Shown here piece by piece: positions 57,456-64,000 of a DNA stretch of 64,000 nucleotides. The translations under genes were made by a program, and so were the position numbers. The notes under the pieces are model-generated. The model saw only the letters and a program-made list of their open reading frames with translations. It was not told where the DNA came from and did not search any database. This DNA comes from Amycolatopsis endophytica (lineage in GTDB: Bacteria; Actinomycetota; Actinomycetes; Mycobacteriales; Pseudonocardiaceae), in assembly GCF_013410405.1 (NCBI RefSeq), contig NZ_JACCFK010000001.1, forward strand, positions 1,612,001-1,676,000, given 5' to 3'. Position 1 is the first letter of the stretch. Every line of letters begins with the position of its first letter.

Positions 57456-57995
57456 GTGATCACCAACCTCCGCCTCGCCCGGATCCTCGTGGGTGGCGCC
57501 TGCTTGCTGACGGTCGGAACCGCGTGCACCAGCGCGGTGTCCGGCACGCCTTCCGCGGCACCCACCACGCAGAACAGCACACCTACGGGATCCGATGTCT
57601 TCGCCGGTCTTGATGCCTGTCAGCTTTTGGACCAGCTCAATGCCGGACAGGGGTTCGCGCCGGGAGAGAACAAGAGCCGGCGAAACCAGTGCACCGCTTC
57701 GAAGCCGGGGTTCGCGACTTACGGCCTCGCGCTCGATTCCGTTCAAGGTCTCTCCGAGTTCGACGCGGCGAACGCGGGCGCCACGAGCATTTCGGTCAAC
57801 GGACGTGACGGGATGCAGGCGGACATCCCGGTCGGCGGATGTGCAGTCGCGGTCGGTGTCGGTGTCGGTGTCGGTGAGCATGCTCGAGCGCTGGTGCTGG
57901 TAACCATGGAGCGTGCGAGCGAGGACGCACACGGTTGCCCGAACGCGAGGGCCTTCGCCGAAAAGGTGGAACCCCTGCTGCCCCAAGCCCGGTGA
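57456..57995 (+). CDS. DUF3558 lipoprotein, copy 2
   Basis: 179 residues. The signal peptide is 'ILVGGACLLTVGTACTSAVS'. The domain is close to copy 3 in 'DVFAGLDACQLLDQLNAGQG', 'FAPGENKSRRNQCTASKPGF' and 'GLALDSVQGLSEFDAANAGA', and ends 'GCPNARAFAEKVEPLLPQ' almost as in copy 1. An expanded 'VAVGVGVGVGEHARALVLV' comes from a hexanucleotide repeat, where the other copies have EVGDHARA or GVGEHARA. GTG 57456 is preceded by CCAGGAAACCCG. It lies 46 bases after copy 1. Confidence 0.88.
   Translation: MITNLRLARILVGGACLLTVGTACTSAVSGTPSAAPTTQNSTPTGSDVFAGLDACQLLDQLNAGQGFAPGENKSRRNQCTASKPGFATYGLALDSVQGLSEFDAANAGATSISVNGRDGMQADIPVGGCAVAVGVGVGVGEHARALVLVTMERASEDAHGCPNARAFAEKVEPLLPQAR
57851..57876 (+). 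repeat. GGTGTC hexanucleotide repeat inside DUF3558 copy 2
   Basis: Three perfect GGTGTC units with partial units on both sides encode alternating Val-Gly. Copies 1 and 3 lack the expansion. Whole-unit changes keep the frame and only lengthen a turn. Confidence 0.75.
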
Positions 57996-58033
57996 CGGGA
58001 AACTCTCAGCGCCTTCAAGAACCAGGACTCCCC

Positions 58034-58558
58034 ATGAGCATCGACCGCCGGATCACTCAGGCACTCGCGGCCGTTGCCGGTGTTGTTCTGGCTCTGAGCG
58101 CATGTACCAGCACGGTGGCCGGCACAGCCTCTCCTGCCCCCGGCGCGAGTTCCGACCCGACGACCTCGGACGTGTTCGCTGGTCTCGATGCGTGTCGAAT
58201 CCTGGACCAGCTCAACGCCGGACAAGGGTTCAACCCCGGGGAGAACAAGAGCGCGCGAAATCAGTGCGTCGCGCTCAAGTCCGGTTTTGCGTCCTACGCG
58301 CTAGCACTGGACCCCGTCCAAGGACTCAGCGAATTCGCGGCCACCAACACGGACCCCCTCGCGATCTCGATCAACGGACGTGACGCCATGCAGGCGAACA
58401 CACCCAGCGGCGGATGCGCGATCGCCATCGGGGTCGGAGAGCACGCTCGCGCACTGGTGGTGGCAACGATGGTCAGGTTCGAGGAGAACGCACAAGCGTG
58501 CCCCAACGCGAAAGCGTTCGCCGAGAGAGTCGAGCCCTTGCTTCCGCGGCTCCCGTGA
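58034..58558 (+). CDS. DUF3558 lipoprotein, copy 3
   Basis: 174 residues. The signal peptide 'ALAAVAGVVLALSACTSTVA' has lipobox LSAC. The domain has 'SDVFAGLDACRILDQLNAGQ', 'GFNPGENKSARNQCVALKSG', 'FASYALALDPVQGLSEFAAT' and 'GGCAIAIGVGEHARALVVAT', with the same Cys positions as copies 1 and 2. ATG 58034 follows CCAGGA, the reduced form of the shared upstream sequence. The stop comes earlier than in the other copies relative to the conserved CCCGGTGACGGG, which is retained just downstream as a hairpin (58560-58575). Confidence 0.88.
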   Translation: MSIDRRITQALAAVAGVVLALSACTSTVAGTASPAPGASSDPTTSDVFAGLDACRILDQLNAGQGFNPGENKSARNQCVALKSGFASYALALDPVQGLSEFAATNTDPLAISINGRDAMQANTPSGGCAIAIGVGEHARALVVATMVRFEENAQACPNAKAFAERVEPLLPRLP

Positions 58559-58664
58559 GGGCCCGGTGACGGGCCGATCGGACACATCCACACCCATCCG
58601 GGGCTTGATCGCGCTATCTTTTCGGTGACGTCCCTACGCGCGCAAGTTTTCGAGGAGCCCCTGG

Positions 58665-60290
58665 ATGAGCTGGCAGGATGAGCTGCGCCGTTTGGACGCC
58701 GATCTCGCGGGCGGCGCCATCACGCAGCACCAGCACCGCAAGATGCGGGACGAGCTGCTCGCGGCGGCGTCCGGTGGGGGCGCGGCTGCGCCGGTTTCCG
58801 TGCCGTTGTCTCGGGTCGAGGGGGCGCCGCAGCCGCAGGCCGGGGCCCAGCCGCAGTGGCAGAGCGCCAACCCCGCGAACCCGCCGAACCATCCGCAGTA
58901 TCCGGCTCCGGGGGCGCCGGACGGGTCGGCCGGTGTCGTGGGCGGCCAGCAGGTTCCGTACCCGCAGGGGGCCTATCCGCAGCCCGGCATGCCCTACCCG
59001 CAGCAGCCCTATGGTGCTCCGCCGCAGTACGTGGCGGGGGCGCAGCCGCACGGCTTCGCCCCGCAGCAGTACGAGGCATCGCCGCCGCAACAGCACATCG
59101 CCGGAGCGCAACCGCAAGCCCACGAGACCAACCCGCAACCACACGAGGCCGGTCCGCAACAGCCGCAGGGCCAGGGATTCGTTCCGCAGGGGGACACCGC
59201 TGGGACGTCGCCGCAGGTCACCGCGCCTCCAGCGGAGCAGGCCGCCCCCGCGCAGGAGCAGACCACCGCGGCACAGGGACAGGCCACCTTCGCGCAGGAG
59301 CAGGCCGCCCCCACACAGGGACCGGCCACCACCGTGCAGGGGAGCGAGCCGCAAGTCGCCGCCACACCGCATGCCGGTGAAGCGCAGTCCGCGACCCCCC
59401 ACGATCCACCGAGTCCGTTCGACACCGAGGGGCCCACGCAAAGCGTCTCCGCCACGCTGCTCGCCACCAGCAAACCGACCAGCGCCCCCAGCCCGGCCGA
59501 CGAGCGCGCCACCGACTCGATGCGCTTCCCCTCGATCGAGGATGCCCCCACGGTCATCACCAACCCCGTGCCGCCGCCGTCCCGGCCACTGCCCGGCGTG
59601 AACCCGACGCACACCGGCCCCCTGCCCCAGCAGCAACCGCTTCCGTTCGACCCGGCGCCCCGCCTGCAGGCGCCGCCCAAGAACAAGAAGACCTGGCTCT
59701 TCGTCACGCTCGGGGTGGTCGTCGTGGTCGCCATGGTCGCCGCGGGCGTGTGGTTCCTGCGGGACACCGGCACCAGCGCCGCGGAAGACACCCCCACCAC
59801 CTCGGCGCCCAGCTCCCCCGAGGCCGTCGAGGCGCGGCTGCCGACGCTGCCGGGCACGCCGAGCCCCAACAACGCCACCATGCCCGTCGATCAGGGCGTC
59901 GACCTCAAGCTGTACTCCCGCGAGGAAGGCCAGCTGATGAAGGACAACGGCGCCACCCAGGTCATCTTCCGCGGCTCGTCCCGGGGACCCGAGGGCTACC
60001 TCGTCCTCGTCGTCCCCGCAGGCTCCGCCGAGGACGCCGCCACCATCACCAAGGGCCTCTACGACCACTCGCTGACCGCGGGCCTCCAGACCATCCCGTC
60101 CGGCTCCACCGACGCCAAGACCGTCACCGGCAGCAATTCGGCAGGCCAGATGAGCGGCACCTGGTACACCTCGGGCAACTACGCGATCGCGATCTGGGTG
60201 TCCCAGGGCCTCGACGGCAACCCGGGCGCCATGACCGAACGCCTGAACCAGACCAAAACCACCCTCACCACCGCGCTGCCCCCGAACTAG
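58665..60290 (+). CDS. Proline/glutamine-rich single-pass membrane protein, paralogue A
   Basis: 541 residues. The N-terminal 32 residues ('MSWQDELRRLDADLAGGAIT', 'QHQHRKMRDELLAA') are a short helical pair resembling a SHOCT-like motif. A low-complexity Pro/Gln/Ala/Thr segment follows to about residue 340 with QEQA(A/T)-type repeats, then a membrane helix 'WLFVTLGVVVVVAMVAAGVW' and an extracellular domain of about 170 residues ('RLPTLPGTPSPNNATMPVDQ', 'AGLQTIPSGSTDAKTVTGSN', 'SGTWYTSGNYAIAIWVSQGL'). It shares N-terminus and layout with the gene at 62077. GGAG lies about eight bases before ATG. The stop overlaps that of the convergent glycosyltransferase. Function is unknown; the layout suggests an envelope-spanning adaptor. 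Confidence 0.78.
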   Translation: MSWQDELRRLDADLAGGAITQHQHRKMRDELLAAASGGGAAAPVSVPLSRVEGAPQPQAGAQPQWQSANPANPPNHPQYPAPGAPDGSAGVVGGQQVPYPQGAYPQPGMPYPQQPYGAPPQYVAGAQPHGFAPQQYEASPPQQHIAGAQPQAHETNPQPHEAGPQQPQGQGFVPQGDTAGTSPQVTAPPAEQAAPAQEQTTAAQGQATFAQEQAAPTQGPATTVQGSEPQVAATPHAGEAQSATPHDPPSPFDTEGPTQSVSATLLATSKPTSAPSPADERATDSMRFPSIEDAPTVITNPVPPPSRPLPGVNPTHTGPLPQQQPLPFDPAPRLQAPPKNKKTWLFVTLGVVVVVAMVAAGVWFLRDTGTSAAEDTPTTSAPSSPEAVEARLPTLPGTPSPNNATMPVDQGVDLKLYSREEGQLMKDNGATQVIFRGSSRGPEGYLVLVVPAGSAEDAATITKGLYDHSLTAGLQTIPSGSTDAKTVTGSNSAGQMSGTWYTSGNYAIAIWVSQGLDGNPGAMTERLNQTKTTLTTALPPN

Positions 60291-61921
60291 GGAACCTGGC
60301 CCGGCCGCAACACCGGGCCACACTCCCCGGTCACCTCGTTCGCGCGCTCGACCTCGATCGCGGGCACGGTCTTGCGCGCGTAGGCCCGCACCCGCTCCAG
60401 ATCGGAGCCGTCCAGCGCGTCCAGGCGCACCCAGTCGCCGTTGTGGCCGGTCCGGTCGAGCACGACCGCCGCGTACTCCAGCGCCAGGCGCGGGTCCGCG
60501 GTGATCCCGGTCAGCTCGCTCCACGGCACGTGCGTGTGGATGAACGTGGGCCTGACCTCGTCGAACACGTGATCCCGCAGCCCCCGGAAATCCCCCGCGG
60601 ACACCAGATCGGCGATGCGGGCGTCCACCAGCCCGACCGAGTCGACCACCCGCAGCCTGCTCGTCAACGCGGTGCCGCCGACGTCGGGCAGCAGCACCGA
60701 ACCGTCCCGCACGCCGATCACGTCGGCGTAGCCGTTGAACAACCGCCCGTACCGCTCGGTGATCTGACACAACGGCACGACCGGTCCGCTGGCGAAGCCG
60801 CGACCGGACTCCGCCAGCGCCGGCGCGCTCGGCACCGCCGCCGCCACCAGCACCACCGCGAGCACCGCCCGCCATCGCGCCGAAAGCGCCCGCATCACCT
60901 CGACCGCGCACAACGCCGCGACCAGCGCCACCATCGTCCACAACGGCGTCGCGAACCGGAATTCGCCGCCCGGCTCCGGGTTGAGCACGCAGTACGCCGC
61001 CAGCGCCAGCACCAGCGGCACCAGCCACCCGAGCAACGGCCGCCGCAACGCCGGGACCAGCACGAACGCGAGCACGACCGTCGCCAGCCCGGCCAGCACG
61101 ACCGGCCACCCCAGGTACTCGACCGGTTCCGCGACCCGCGCCAGGTTCTCCAGCGACGGCGCCTGCTGGTTTTTCGCCACCGCCGTGTTCGGCACCCAGC
61201 GCCCGAACTCCGCGTACCGCCACAGCAGGTAGCCGCCGTAGGGCACCGCGAACGCCAGCACCGACAACCCTGCCGGCACCAGGCCACGCACGCGCCGCAG
61301 GAACATCAGCGCGACCAGTGGGTACGCGAGGACGAAGACCGCCCCGTCCGGCCTGGTCAGCGCCGCCACCGCGGCCAGCAGCCCGGCCACCAGCGCGACG
61401 CGGACGCCGTGCACCCGCCCGTCGGCGGCCGCGCGGAACAGCAGCGCCGCCAGCCACGCCACGACCAGCGCGTACAGCGGGTTCTCCAGCCCGGACAGGC
61501 ACCAGATCACGAACGACGGGATCGCGGCGAGCAGCGCGCCCGCGAACGCCGTCACCAGCCACGCCCACCGTGTGACACGGCTCGCGGCGAACTGGCACGC
61601 CGCGAGGATCCCCGCGCAGCACAGCAACCCGAGCGCCTTGGGGAACAGGACGTAATCGGGCATTCCGAACACCGCGCCCGTGTCGAACAGGCCCAGCACC
61701 TTGCCCAGAACCAGCAGGACGAGCCACGCCGGGTTCGAAAAGCCCTCGACCGGTTCCGCACCGGGCTGGAGCACCGGGCCGAAACCGTCCACCAGGTCAC
61801 GCGCGTAGGCGAAGGTGATCGCCGCGTCGTCGTTGATCCAGTTCCCGTAGGACCAGCCGTGCAGCCCGATCAGCGCCGTACCCCCGGCGATCGCGGCCAC
61901 GGCAGGCCAGCGCACCGCCAT
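60287..61921 (-). CDS. GT-C-fold membrane glycosyltransferase (arabinosyl/mannosyltransferase-like)
   Basis: 544 residues, about ten to eleven membrane helices followed by a C-terminal extracytoplasmic part. The first external loop 'YGNWINDDAAITFAYARDLV' has the paired Asp31-Asp32 of polyprenyl-phosphate-sugar-dependent GT-C enzymes. It is continued by 'DGFGPVLQPGAEPVEGFSNP', a pattern close to actinobacterial AftB-type arabinofuranosyltransferases. 'LSGLENPLYALVVAWLAALL' and 'ALTRPDGAVFVLAYPLVALM' also fit. It probably adds a pentose or mannose to a cell-wall glycan. The start is taken at ATG 61921. It sits alone on the minus strand between two paralogous membrane proteins. Confidence 0.82.
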   Translation of the reverse strand: MAVRWPAVAAIAGGTALIGLHGWSYGNWINDDAAITFAYARDLVDGFGPVLQPGAEPVEGFSNPAWLVLLVLGKVLGLFDTGAVFGMPDYVLFPKALGLLCCAGILAACQFAASRVTRWAWLVTAFAGALLAAIPSFVIWCLSGLENPLYALVVAWLAALLFRAAADGRVHGVRVALVAGLLAAVAALTRPDGAVFVLAYPLVALMFLRRVRGLVPAGLSVLAFAVPYGGYLLWRYAEFGRWVPNTAVAKNQQAPSLENLARVAEPVEYLGWPVVLAGLATVVLAFVLVPALRRPLLGWLVPLVLALAAYCVLNPEPGGEFRFATPLWTMVALVAALCAVEVMRALSARWRAVLAVVLVAAAVPSAPALAESGRGFASGPVVPLCQITERYGRLFNGYADVIGVRDGSVLLPDVGGTALTSRLRVVDSVGLVDARIADLVSAGDFRGLRDHVFDEVRPTFIHTHVPWSELTGITADPRLALEYAAVVLDRTGHNGDWVRLDALDGSDLERVRAYARKTVPAIEVERANEVTGECGPVLRPGQVP

Positions 61922-62076
61922 CTGCCCCCCTCGTGATCACACCCACCCAGAGCAAGGTCACGAAATGACCCTGCACCGGCGATCAGCAGGGTAGGCGTGC
62001 ACAATGTGCCTCGTCACCGTAGCGGTATCCGGCGGACGCGTTCCGCCTCTTCCAGAGCAGATTAGGGGGCTACCGG

Positions 62077-63312
62077 GTGTCCTGGCAGGAGGAGTTGCGC
62101 AAGCTGGACGAAGAGCTTGCTTCGGGACGTCTCTCCGCGGACGACTACCGCGTCCGCCGGGACCAGGTGCTCTCGTCCGCGGTGTCCTACAGCGGAGACG
62201 CACCCCAGCCGCAGCAGCCGCCGCAACCCCAGCAGCAGGCGCCCCAGCAGCAGGCGGAGCAGAACAACTCCGCCGACTCGACGCAGGTGATCGCGCCGGT
62301 CAGCCCGCCGCAGGGCACGCCGCAGCCGTCCCAGCAACAGCAGCAGAACTTCTCGGCCGAGCCCACGCAGGCGGTCAGCCCGAACTGGCAGGCCCGCCCG
62401 CCCGCGGACCCGGAGCGCACCCAGTACGTCGCCAACCCGTCTCCGCCGCAGGGTTTCCCGCAGGCGCCCGCCTCGCCGCCGCAGGGGTTCCCACAGTCCG
62501 GGCCGCAACCCCAGCAGCCGTGGAACGCGCCCGAGCCGGACGTGAGCCCGCCGTGGGGTGGCACCGAGTTCCCGCCGATCAGCCCGGCGTCGGGCAACGA
62601 GTGGGTCGCGCAGGGCCCGGAGGCGTTCGACGACCAGCCGTCCAAGGGCGGCAAGGGCAAGATCGCGTGGATCTCCGTCGCGGTCGTGGTGGTGCTCGTC
62701 GCCGCCGGGCTGGCGATCTTCCTGACCGCCGGTGGTGACGACGAGAACTCGGCGGGCCCCAGCACCAGCGAGAATCCCGCGCCGACCAGTGTCAACAGCA
62801 ACGACCCGTACCAGCCGCTGCTGGACAAGATCCCGCCGACCGAGGGCACCCCGGACGGCCAGAGCGGTCTGCTGCCGACGAACCGGCTGGTCGACCTCGG
62901 GATCATGGACGCCGACGAGGCCACGCTGCTGACCACCCGCTCCGTGCAGGAGGTCGCGTGGCGTGGTTCGCAGCGCCAGCCGGACGCCAGCGGCCCCGGC
63001 AACGAGAAGATCTCGGTGACGGTCATCCCGCTGGACAGCTCCGCGACCGCGACCGCGCTGGCCGGTCAGCTGCGTCAGTACTACGTGCGCAACGGCCTGG
63101 TCCTGATCAGCGATCAGCTGCCGAACATCCCGTCGCAGGTGGTGTTCCACAAGCTGGTCGCCTCACCGGTCGTGTACCGGGGCACCTGGGTGTCGGGCAA
63201 CAACCTGGTCCGCGTCAACGTGACGCAGGGCGACCTGGCCGACGAGGCCGCCCTTTCGGGTGCCTACCAGCGGACCATCCGCTCGTTGCTGCTGCCCTAC
63301 CCCGCGGGCTGA
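62077..63312 (+). CDS. Proline/glutamine-rich single-pass membrane protein, paralogue B
   Basis: 411 residues. 'MSWQEELRKLDEELASGRLS' at the N-terminus is nearly the same as in paralogue A. A shorter Pro/Gln-rich segment (PQ runs, PPQGFPQ repeated) leads to the membrane helix 'IAWISVAVVVVLVAAGLAIF' and an extracellular domain of about 170 residues ('LPTNRLVDLGIMDADEATLL', 'NEKISVTVIPLDSSATATAL', 'VVYRGTWVSGNNLVRVNVTQ'). GTG 62077 has AGGGGG about nine bases ahead. The methyltransferase gene follows after seven bases and is probably co-transcribed. Function is unknown. Confidence 0.78.
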   Translation: MSWQEELRKLDEELASGRLSADDYRVRRDQVLSSAVSYSGDAPQPQQPPQPQQQAPQQQAEQNNSADSTQVIAPVSPPQGTPQPSQQQQQNFSAEPTQAVSPNWQARPPADPERTQYVANPSPPQGFPQAPASPPQGFPQSGPQPQQPWNAPEPDVSPPWGGTEFPPISPASGNEWVAQGPEAFDDQPSKGGKGKIAWISVAVVVVLVAAGLAIFLTAGGDDENSAGPSTSENPAPTSVNSNDPYQPLLDKIPPTEGTPDGQSGLLPTNRLVDLGIMDADEATLLTTRSVQEVAWRGSQRQPDASGPGNEKISVTVIPLDSSATATALAGQLRQYYVRNGLVLISDQLPNIPSQVVFHKLVASPVVYRGTWVSGNNLVRVNVTQGDLADEAALSGAYQRTIRSLLLPYPAG

Positions 63313-63319
63313 TCGTGGC

Positions 63320-64000
63320 ATGACCGACCTGGCCGCCGGGATCATCCACCACGCCGCCGACCACACCGCGCTCTCCGACGAGCTGCACTTCGCGGCGCTG
63401 GGCCCGGCTGAGCGGGACCAGCTCGACCACGGCCGCGCCAACGTGCTGCGGGCGCTGCGGATCCCGGCGGACGCGCACGTGCTGGAGGTCGGGGCTGGTC
63501 ACGGCGCGCTGACGCGGTACCTGGGCGAACAGACCGGACGGGTCGACGCGGTCGAACCGGTGCACACCGAGGTCGTGCGGGCGCGGACCGCGGACCTGCC
63601 CGGCGTGCGGGTGCTGGCCAGCGTGCCGGACCGGACCTACGACCTGGTCGTCGCCGATGACGCGGCGCACGCGGACCGCCTCAAGCCGGGCGGGGTCCTG
63701 ATCCTCGCGGTGCCGAACCGGCTCGGCGTGAGCAGGCCGGGCGGTTCATCGCGGCGCCGGTGGGAGCGCGAGCTGACCGCCGCCGGGCTGACCGTCCACC
63801 AGGTGCTCGGCTGCCTGCCCGGCCACCGGGTCACGCGTGTCGTGTTCACCGGCGAGCTGCTGGAGCGGCATCCGCGGCTGGCGGTCGAGCTGTCCGGTCG
63901 CGACGAGCGCTGGACCGAACTGGTCGACGGCGGGCTCGGCCTGGACACCGCCGACGGGCTGTTGTTCCTCGCCTCGAACGGAAAACCGTCCACCGAGCTG
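63320..64000 (+). CDS. SAM-dependent methyltransferase, 3' end outside window
   Basis: 227 residues are visible up to the window edge without a stop. Motif I of class I methyltransferases is 'AHVLEVGAGHGALTRYLGEQ'. The acidic end of strand 2 is in 'GRVDAVEPVHTEVVRART', and the motif corresponding to strand 4 is 'RTYDLVVADDAAHADRLKPG', followed by 'GVLILAVPNRLGV'. The substrate is unknown; the N-terminal 'DELHFAALGPAERDQLDHGR' is not a standard domain. It lies seven bases after paralogue B and is probably in the same transcript, suggesting envelope or glycolipid modification, which is inference. Confidence 0.8.
   Translation, partial: MTDLAAGIIHHAADHTALSDELHFAALGPAERDQLDHGRANVLRALRIPADAHVLEVGAGHGALTRYLGEQTGRVDAVEPVHTEVVRARTADLPGVRVLASVPDRTYDLVVADDAAHADRLKPGGVLILAVPNRLGVSRPGGSSRRRWERELTAAGLTVHQVLGCLPGHRVTRVVFTGELLERHPRLAVELSGRDERWTELVDGGLGLDTADGLLFLASNGKPSTEL

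Noticed and set aside
58614..61727. 1037-codon minus-strand frame across paralogue A and the glycosyltransferase
   Set aside because: It joins an out-of-frame reading of the glycosyltransferase to the antisense of paralogue A; repetitive Gly/Arg translation.

Overview
The window is about 72-75 % GC by eye, with GTG/TTG starts, many candidate leaderless genes and actinobacterial families (CydDC fusion, SigE-family sigma factor, DUF3558 lipoproteins, IdeR and DevR-type operator motifs). It fits a chromosomal stretch of a Pseudonocardiaceae-like actinomycete (Amycolatopsis or a close relative). That assignment is inferred from style and family content, not from a database search. I see no insertion sequence, prophage, CRISPR array, rRNA or replication origin. 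There is one tRNA gene.

Layout. (1) 1-2.3 kb: partial GntR regulator divergent from a dehydrogenase. (2) 1.15-8.04 kb, minus strand: cydA-cydB-cydDC plus a GAF-domain histidine kinase, all overlapping or nearly so, with a DevR/DosR-like palindrome upstream of cydA. (3) 8.2-13.7 kb: GDT1-type transporter, TetR regulator divergent from a FAD monooxygenase with repeated operators, IclR regulator and two poorly characterised proteins. (4) 13.8-17.9 kb: iron theme. A DUF2470-type protein sits behind an IdeR-like box and a ferritin behind two such boxes, with a PPOX protein, a CPBP protease and arginine deiminase between them. (5) 17.9-24.5 kb: SigE-family sigma factor with a proline-rich membrane partner, DUF952, DUF5926, P450, tautomerase, LysR, DUF4328 and rhodanese. 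(6) 24.6-32.2 kb, minus strand: two SSS-type symporters with small membrane partners, and a LytS/LytTR two-component system with an S49 peptidase between kinase and regulator. (7) 32.2-38.3 kb: Fpg/Nei glycosylase, ECF sigma factor fused to a zinc-finger/membrane segment, tRNA-Gly, a hairpin-rich 500-bp gap and a large putative beta-solenoid membrane protein. (8) 38.3-43.0 kb: glutamate-type ABC importer, DUF3800-like protein and M20 peptidase. (9) 43.1-53.8 kb, plus strand: a Liv-type ABC importer operon with an acyl-CoA synthetase inside it, then a 2-oxoacid dehydrogenase (E1 alpha, E1 beta, E2) operon. (10) 53.8-64 kb: TetR plus ABC exporter, a small helical protein with a YxxxD motif followed by three tandem DUF3558 lipoproteins, two paralogous proline/glutamine-rich membrane proteins flanking a GT-C glycosyltransferase, and a methyltransferase cut by the window edge.

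How the parts work together (inference). The cyd operon provides a high-affinity quinol oxidase and its assembly transporter. The kinase made from the same mRNA may feed a DevR-like regulator acting on the box upstream. The iron boxes suggest that one regulator represses the DUF2470 gene and activates ferritin. The Liv transporter, acyl-CoA synthetase and branched-chain-type dehydrogenase look like uptake and activation of carboxylic or branched acids. The LytS/LytTR pair probably senses a carboxylate and drives the neighbouring acetate/pyruvate-type symporters.
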